A DNA stretch of 10,789 bases from Sulfurimonas sp. (GTDB taxonomy: Bacteria; Campylobacterota; Campylobacteria; Campylobacterales; Sulfurimonadaceae), in NCBI GenBank assembly GCA_015487435.1, contig WFPU01000132.1, positions 1-10,789 on the forward strand, written 5' to 3'. The position numbers and the translations under genes are program-made. This document shows, one piece after another, positions 6,189 to 10,789 of this stretch. The first letter of the stretch is position 1. Every line of letters begins with the position of its first letter. The notes under the pieces were generated by a model. The model searched no databases. It worked only from the letters and a program-made list of their open reading frames with translations, and was not told the DNA's origin.

Positions 6189-6764
6189 ATGAAATATGTA
6201 AATGGAATAAATTCAAAGATATTAGAGATAAAACAATCAAAATTTATCACATATCTGGTTCCATATCCACTATGTAAAGACACCTTAGCATCATTAAAAG
6301 AACAACATCCAAAAGCTAGACATTTCATAGTAGCATATAGATATCTAAATGAATTTAATCAAGTTGTTGAATATAGTACTGATGATGGTGAACCAAAAGG
6401 TACATCAGGAAAACCAACACTTATGGTACTTCAAGGTGCAGATATAATTAATAGTGCAATTATAACTGTTCGCTATTTTGGTGGTACTAAACTAGGTACA
6501 GGTGGGCTTGTTCGAGCTTATAGTGATGCTACAAATTTAGTTTTAAGCGATGCCGAATTATTTTTGTATAAAGATGAAATTATTAAAACAATAATTTTTG
6601 ATTATAAAAATATTGGGAGAGTAGAATATGAATGTTTATTATATGAAGTTGAAATATTAAAAAAAGAGTTTACGCATAAAGCAATATTTGAAATAAAATC
6701 AACTAATGAGAACCTAGATAAGTTATTTGAAAAATTATCTAGGAAGATAAAGATTTATAGTTAA
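6189..6764 (+). CDS. yigZ: YigZ/IMPACT family protein
   Basis: A 191-residue member of the YigZ family, related to eukaryotic IMPACT. The UPF0029 N-terminal domain has KQSKFITYLVP (15-25), TDDGEPKGTSGKP (64-76) and VRYFGGTKLGTGGLVRAYSD (94-113), all near the family consensus. A divergent Lys-rich C-terminal half (about 135-191) corresponds to the small second domain. Its biochemical role is unsettled; IMPACT acts on translation control via Gcn1, and bacterial members are often listed as regulators. The ribosome site before ATG 6189 is poor, so coupling to yebC translation (14-base gap) may matter; the protein N-terminus nevertheless matches the family. The gene ends seven bases from the opposing gspF stop. 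Confidence 0.92.
   Translation: MKYVNGINSKILEIKQSKFITYLVPYPLCKDTLASLKEQHPKARHFIVAYRYLNEFNQVVEYSTDDGEPKGTSGKPTLMVLQGADIINSAIITVRYFGGTKLGTGGLVRAYSDATNLVLSDAELFLYKDEIIKTIIFDYKNIGRVEYECLLYEVEILKKEFTHKAIFEIKSTNENLDKLFEKLSRKIKIYS
6713..6743. terminator. 9-bp perfect inverted repeat at convergent gene ends
   Basis: CCTAGATAA (6713-6721) and TTATCTAGG (6735-6743) pair perfectly around a 13-base loop. The repeat lies inside the last codons of yigZ and 29 bases beyond the gspF stop on the other strand. It could fold in both transcripts. Neither side has an immediate U-run, so a bidirectional terminator or 3'-end stabiliser is inference only. Confidence 0.4.
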
Positions 6765-6771
6765 TGTGTGT

Positions 6772-8016
6772 TTACATTCCCGCCGCTTCACCCATGCTCC
6801 ACATAGGCATAAAGATACCTAAAGCTAAAAGTAAAACCATTGCTGCTATGATAATTAGCATTATAGGTTCAATCGCTTCAGATAGGCCATCAATAATTGC
6901 ATCAAATTTCATTTTGTAATATTCAGCAACTTTTTGCATCATCTTATCTAATGCACCACCATCTTCTCCAGCTTTTACCATTTGAAAAATCATATTCTCA
7001 AATAAACCTGTATCGCGTAACCCCTCATTTAATTGTTGTCCTTTTTCAACAGCGGTTCTAACAGAAGATAGTTTTTCTTTTAAAGGCAAGTTATCTATCA
7101 TATCTACAGCAGTATCTAGTGCCTCAGCAATAGGGATACCCGCACGAATTAGTTCTGATAATACTAGTGTAAAACGGTTTAGTGTTGAGTATTTTATAAT
7201 ATTTTTAATGAGATATGTTTTCAATAATATTTTATGCCAGCCATATCTGATATGCCTATAGTTATCAATAGCATATTTTAAAATAACAAAGACCAAAGCA
7301 AGACTAACTAAAACATATGGACCATAATGATTAAATATATGTTCAAGTTTTAAAAGAATTATTGTTGGTAGTGGTAACTCAGCATTTAATTGCTCAAAAA
7401 TAGATTTAAACTGAGGGACTACGTATGATATTAGGACAGTAAATGCAATAGCCATCGCTATCATTACATTTCTAGGGTATGCCATAGCTTTCTTAAACTT
7501 GATAACATTAGCTCTGATCTCTTCAAGCATACCAGCTAGTGAATTTAATGATTCATCTAAATTACCAGTTTTTTCTCCAAGTTTTACCATAGCAATTGTT
7601 AAGTTACCAAGTTCTAGTTTGAAGTTTTCCATAGATTTGGATAGTGAACTACCAGAGTTAATATCATCAGCAAGATTATCTAAAACAAAACTTAAGGCTG
7701 TGTCAGATGTGGAATTAGATACCTCTGTAATAGAATCATGAATAGGAAGACCTGCATTTGTCATAACTGAAAGTTGTCGGATTGCAGCTATTAATGCATC
7801 AGGTTTTATTTTTTTCTTTTTTACATTTTTTAATAGATTAGCTTTAAATTTTTTAAATTGTAATTCTAATGGTTCACTAGCTTCTTCAACTTTGATAAAA
7901 AGACCAGAAAACTTAATTTTTGCTATATCAATGGCATCCTTTTTATTTTCTGCATAAAAACCAAATTTCTTTTTTTCACCTTTAGTTAGAACAGTTGCTT
8001 CATAATAGTTTGTCAT
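6772..8016 (-). CDS. gspF: GspF/PilC-type inner-membrane platform protein of a type II secretion, pilus or competence machine
   Basis: Polytopic inner-membrane protein of 414 residues, the usual GspF/PilC length. After a cytoplasmic N-terminus (1-70, Lys-rich KNVKKKKIK) comes a first T2SF domain (about 75-200) with RQLSVMTNAGLPIHDSI (80-96) and VKLGEKTGNLDESL (144-157). A second copy (about 278-404) has RFTLVLSELIRAGIPIAEAL (281-300) and VKAGEDGGALDKMM (347-360). Membrane spans are predicted at about 183-202, 232-250 and 383-405. The protein anchors the assembly ATPase and helps extrude pseudopilin. Its ATG overlaps the stop of the ATPase gene as ATGA, and AAGGGT lies six bases upstream, so the two are translationally coupled. 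By position it corresponds to CtsF of the Campylobacter competence cluster, but pilus or secretion use is not excluded. It is the last gene of the visible operon. Confidence 0.93.
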   Translation of the reverse strand: MTNYYEATVLTKGEKKKFGFYAENKKDAIDIAKIKFSGLFIKVEEASEPLELQFKKFKANLLKNVKKKKIKPDALIAAIRQLSVMTNAGLPIHDSITEVSNSTSDTALSFVLDNLADDINSGSSLSKSMENFKLELGNLTIAMVKLGEKTGNLDESLNSLAGMLEEIRANVIKFKKAMAYPRNVMIAMAIAFTVLISYVVPQFKSIFEQLNAELPLPTIILLKLEHIFNHYGPYVLVSLALVFVILKYAIDNYRHIRYGWHKILLKTYLIKNIIKYSTLNRFTLVLSELIRAGIPIAEALDTAVDMIDNLPLKEKLSSVRTAVEKGQQLNEGLRDTGLFENMIFQMVKAGEDGGALDKMMQKVAEYYKMKFDAIIDGLSEAIEPIMLIIIAAMVLLLALGIFMPMWSMGEAAGM

Positions 8017-9743
8017 TTTGCTACCCTTAATATTTCTTCTAAAGAGGTAATACCATCTTTTGCTTTTTGAATGCCATTTTCAAATATTCCAATAAATCCC
8101 TCTTTTTTCGCTTGATTAAGTATATCTTCTTTTGATGCAGCTTTTGCTATTAAAGAAGATAATTTTTCAGATATATTTAATACTTCACAAATCATTTCAC
8201 GTCCAGAATATCCTGTGTCATTGCACTCCTTACAACCACTTCCAATATAAAATTTGTCATTAGGATTTATAAAGTGGCTAAATTCTTCAAGTATTGATGC
8301 CGGAATTGTTTGAACAGTTTTGCAGGAGGAACAAATTTTTCTAACTAATCTTTGTGCTTGTATAGCTACAAGCGCACCAGAGATTAGATAGTGTTGTATC
8401 CCCATATCTGCCATTCTTGGAATTGCAGATATGGAATCATTTGTATGTAAAGTTGAGATAACTAAGTGACCAGTAAGAGCTGCTTTAATAGCAATTTCTA
8501 AAGTTTCTTGATCTCTAATTTCACCAATCATAATTTTATCAGGATCTTGTCTTAAGATTGAACGAAGAGCCTCTGCAAATCCTAAACCAACTTTGGAATT
8601 TACCTGTACCTGTTGAATTGAACTCATTCTATACTCAACTGGATCTTCAACTGTGATCACTTTATCTGCTGTATCTTTAATCTCGTTTAGGGCTCCATAT
8701 AGCGTAGTAGTTTTACCACTACCAGTTGGTCCGGTTACTAAAATAATCCCATATGGAGACTCTAGTGCTTTTTGAAACTTATGATAACTTTGAGTGTCCA
8801 TACCAGCTTCTTCAAGCCTTACTAGTGCTTTTTGTTTATCAAGTACACGCATAACTATTGATTCGCCATATAGTGTAGGAAGTGTTGAGAGACGAAAATC
8901 ATATTCTACGCCAGATACTATCGATGAAAAACGACCATCTTGTGGTTTTCTTTTCTCAGCAATATCTAGATTTGCTAATAATTTTATTCGTGATGTTAGC
9001 GGTGCAAAAATATCTTTTGGAAAAATAAACATTTCAGATAATTTTCCATCAATTCTGCCTCGAACAGAACAGTTTCTTGCTAATGGTTCGATATGTATAT
9101 CGCTAGAACGATTTTGTATACATGCATCTAAGATAACATCAATTAGTAAAAGTATAGATGAAGCTTGTTGTTGCTCTTCTATAGTGTGAATTGAGTTTAA
9201 TTCGTCACGAACTTTTTTGATAAGTACTTTTTCCCTATCTCTAAGGGAAACTTTAAATAAATGTTGATTTATTTGTTTTTTTACTGCTACTTTTATTTTT
9301 AAAGTTTTTCTAAAAAGCCTTTGTAATGATTCTTTAGCATCAATATTTAGGGGATCATTTAGAGCAATATAAACATTGAGTTCATCAGAATTAATAGGGA
9401 ATGCATTATATTTTTGAAGTTGAGTATAAGGGATTTTATTTGTTAATTTATCATCAATTACTACATCATCTAAGTCTATGAAATCCAGATGTAACTCTTT
9501 AGATAGGTTTTTTAAGACAGTACTCTCTTTTATATAATCATATTCATCAATTATAGAAAGCTCATAAATACCTTTCCTAACTTTATCAACAATAAAACGG
9601 ACTAATCTATCCATTGTCATAAAACCAGATTGTGTAATATGTTTTAGAATTAGTGAGTCATTAACACCTTTTATTTTTAACCTGTCAACCTGGCTTTTCA
9701 TAATCAAGCCACTTTTTAATAAGTCAGTTGTTATTCTATCCAT
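8013..9743 (-). CDS. gspE: GspE/PilB-type assembly ATPase
   Basis: Hexameric cytoplasmic ATPase that powers pseudopilus or pilus extension, 576 residues. An N-terminal MshEN/GspE-N-like region (about 1-165) precedes the N2 domain with SSDIHIEP (213-220) and RGRIDGKL (228-235). The core has Walker A GPTGSGKT (338-345), the Asp box VEDPVEYR (365-372), Walker B IMIGEIRDQET (404-414) and the His box HLVISTLHTN (426-435). A zinc-binding tetracysteine is complete: Cys471, Cys474, Cys504 and Cys507. The intact set suggests a working extension ATPase rather than a PilT retraction motor, as PilT lacks the N-terminal domain and the zinc site. AGGAAA lies upstream of ATG 9743. The gene starts nine bases after the preceding stop and overlaps gspF by four. 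By position it corresponds to CtsE of Campylobacter. Confidence 0.95.
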   Translation of the reverse strand: MDRITTDLLKSGLIMKSQVDRLKIKGVNDSLILKHITQSGFMTMDRLVRFIVDKVRKGIYELSIIDEYDYIKESTVLKNLSKELHLDFIDLDDVVIDDKLTNKIPYTQLQKYNAFPINSDELNVYIALNDPLNIDAKESLQRLFRKTLKIKVAVKKQINQHLFKVSLRDREKVLIKKVRDELNSIHTIEEQQQASSILLLIDVILDACIQNRSSDIHIEPLARNCSVRGRIDGKLSEMFIFPKDIFAPLTSRIKLLANLDIAEKRKPQDGRFSSIVSGVEYDFRLSTLPTLYGESIVMRVLDKQKALVRLEEAGMDTQSYHKFQKALESPYGIILVTGPTGSGKTTTLYGALNEIKDTADKVITVEDPVEYRMSSIQQVQVNSKVGLGFAEALRSILRQDPDKIMIGEIRDQETLEIAIKAALTGHLVISTLHTNDSISAIPRMADMGIQHYLISGALVAIQAQRLVRKICSSCKTVQTIPASILEEFSHFINPNDKFYIGSGCKECNDTGYSGREMICEVLNISEKLSSLIAKAASKEDILNQAKKEGFIGIFENGIQKAKDGITSLEEILRVAK

Positions 9744-9752
9744 CTAAATTTC

Positions 9753-10295
9753 CTACCAATATACATGCCGTTGTATAGATATTTTATCATAATACTCTTC
9801 AATTACCATTTTACTTAATCTTTTGTCATATTCAAGATAAAGTTTATAAGTAATTTTTGGATTGTTTTCATCTTCAAATAGATAGACTGAACGACTTTCA
9901 TGTTTTTCAAGTTTTGAATATAGATCAAATATTTTTGATAAAACATAATCAGTTGTAGGAAGCTTTAATTTTGAGAGATCATATCCATCAACCAAAGCAT
10001 GGTATAAAAGTTTTTTTTGCATTAAAATTACTGAAAAATAAGCTGCATTAGAACGAGCTTCTTTTGAAAATTTCAATAATGATACAGGTATACTTAATCT
10101 ATCAATATAATCAGAGTTTAAACATGCAAAAGCATACAATGATACATATTCTTCATCTCTGGAATTTTTGCTTAAAGCACTGTATCCAAGGTTGCAAGCT
10201 TTTTCATATTTTTCATTTTGGTAAAGATTAAATATTTTATTTTTAGTGTTAGCATTAAGAGATAGACAAAGAAATATTAGAAGTAGTATTTTCAT
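9753..10295 (-). CDS. Small predicted exported TPR-like protein of the pilus/competence operon
   Basis: A 180-residue protein of unknown function. The N-terminus MKILLLIFLCLSLNANT looks like a short Sec signal peptide with cleavage near 15-16. Cys10 lies inside the hydrophobic stretch, so a lipobox is unlikely. The mature part starts with a helix pair resembling a TPR/Sel1 unit (FNLYQNEKYEKACNLGYSAL, 22-41, then EEYVSLYAFACLN, 48-60). Cys34 and Cys58 could form a disulfide in the periplasm. The C-terminal 50 residues are rich in Tyr, Lys and Glu and end RHVYW. It overlaps the upstream TPR gene by ATGA and lies nine bases before gspE. CAGGAAAA precedes the start. Operon position suggests a periplasmic accessory of the same machine; this is inference. 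Confidence 0.8.
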   Translation of the reverse strand: MKILLLIFLCLSLNANTKNKIFNLYQNEKYEKACNLGYSALSKNSRDEEYVSLYAFACLNSDYIDRLSIPVSLLKFSKEARSNAAYFSVILMQKKLLYHALVDGYDLSKLKLPTTDYVLSKIFDLYSKLEKHESRSVYLFEDENNPKITYKLYLEYDKRLSKMVIEEYYDKISIQRHVYW

Positions 10296-10789
10296 TTGAA
10301 TTTTCCTGATTTAATATTATCTAGCAATACTTTTGCGTTGATTGAATCAGATTGCTCTATATATTTTGTCAATGTATTTATTGCCATATCTTTTTTGCCT
10401 AATTTTATTAAAGATTTAGAAAATAAAATCCAACTTTCATCAATATCTTTATCTATCGCATTTGTAATAAGGGCATAATTATAAGCTTTATGATATTTTT
10501 TGAGTTTATAGTATTTTTTAGCTATAAAAAGACTAAGAGCAGGATTATTACTCTTTTTAAATCTTTTAATAACATGATTTATATCATCTATCGTATCTTG
10601 TTTTATAAGGGTAAGCGTTGGTATTTTTTCTTTAATCTCATTTTTTTCTTCTTTTTCTTCGCTTTTTTTCTCTTTATTAATAGATTTTATATTTTGAGTT
10701 TGAGTTTTTTCAACCTTTGGCTCATAGGTAGCTATTGAGTTTGTTTGTAAATTTTTCATGAAATCTAAAGAGGGGTTTAGTATTAATGC
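10292..10789 (-). CDS. C-terminal part of a TPR (CDC27-like) protein in the pilus/competence operon (5' end outside window)
   Basis: The frame stays open to the right edge, adding ALILNPSLDF before the Met at 10759. No ribosome site precedes that Met, so the gene most likely begins outside and at least 165 residues are visible. The order is a short hydrophobic-to-polar segment, a Lys/Glu-rich low-complexity linker (around NKEKKSEEKEEKNEIKEK), then TPR-like helices: AKKYYKLKKYHKAYNYALIT and SWILFSKSLIKLGKKDMAIN, ending KSGKFK. Campylobacterota competence and type II clusters often contain a protein with an N-terminal membrane anchor, charged linker and C-terminal TPR, sometimes named CDC27 family. 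That fits, but the anchor cannot be seen. The stop overlaps the next ATG as ATGA. Confidence 0.75.
   Translation of the reverse strand, partial: ALILNPSLDFMKNLQTNSIATYEPKVEKTQTQNIKSINKEKKSEEKEEKNEIKEKIPTLTLIKQDTIDDINHVIKRFKKSNNPALSLFIAKKYYKLKKYHKAYNYALITNAIDKDIDESWILFSKSLIKLGKKDMAINTLTKYIEQSDSINAKVLLDNIKSGKFK

Noticed and set aside
8794..9189. Ser-rich open frame on the + strand opposite gspE
   Set aside because: It is antisense to conserved ATPase N2/core motifs, and its biased composition and lack of context mark it as a shadow.
10624..10720. Possible repeat or poly-T tract at the right edge
   Set aside because: It is explained by AAA/GAA-rich codons of the Lys/Glu linker on the - strand; no unit of fixed length is seen.
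10490..10738. Phe-rich open frame on the + strand opposite the TPR gene
   Set aside because: The Phe/Ile/Tyr runs are the reverse complement of the Lys/Glu-rich linker. The real gene on the - strand has operon overlaps and TPR pattern.
1..10789. Mobile element, CRISPR, toxin-antitoxin or defence system
   Set aside because: No transposase, integrase, direct-repeat array, paired small toxin genes or nuclease/helicase module is visible. Base composition is even across the window.

Overview
The window is about 30% G+C, densely packed and bacterial. It looks like chromosome from a member of the Campylobacterota (Epsilonproteobacteria), most likely a free-living Sulfurimonas/Sulfurovum/Arcobacter-like lineage. 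The main clue is gene order: a Tol-Pal-type TPR protein, slyD, fabD, mtnN and a TtcA-family gene run in the same direction, as I recall from Campylobacter jejuni (Cj0114-Cj0118). The genus is inference from memory and was not tested by any search.

Left block, + strand (2-4969): the 3' end of a CpoB/YbgF-like TPR gene; slyD; a small Fis/NtrC-like regulator overlapping the slyD end; fabD; a stand-alone nitrilase-superfamily amidohydrolase one base after fabD; mtnN; and a TtcA-family tRNA thiolase. Two gaps, before mtnN and before ttcA, carry short hairpins and a shared TTCACTTC[T/A]G motif.

Middle (4959-6764): a small uncharacterised gene on the - strand overlaps the ttcA end tail to tail. It shares a 61-base AT-rich divergent promoter region with yebC (+). 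yebC is followed by a YigZ/IMPACT-family gene (+).

Right block, - strand (6772-10789): a tightly coupled operon read right to left. It comprises the C-terminal part of a TPR/CDC27-like protein running off the window, a small predicted exported protein, a GspE/PilB-type assembly ATPase and a GspF/PilC-type inner-membrane platform protein. Junctions are ATGA overlaps or 9 bases. This is the core of a type II secretion, type IV pilus or competence pseudopilus machine. C. jejuni has a similar competence cluster ending in ctsE-ctsF, so DNA uptake is a reasonable guess, but no pilin, secretin or prepilin peptidase is visible here.

I see no mobile element, CRISPR array, tRNA, rRNA or defence system. 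Most of the window is conserved housekeeping. Points worth a second look are the shrunken NtrC-like regulator translated from within slyD, the TtcA protein lacking one iron-sulfur ligand, the NadE-glutaminase-like stand-alone amidase, the leader hairpins, and the two unassigned small proteins. I do not claim that a new system is present.
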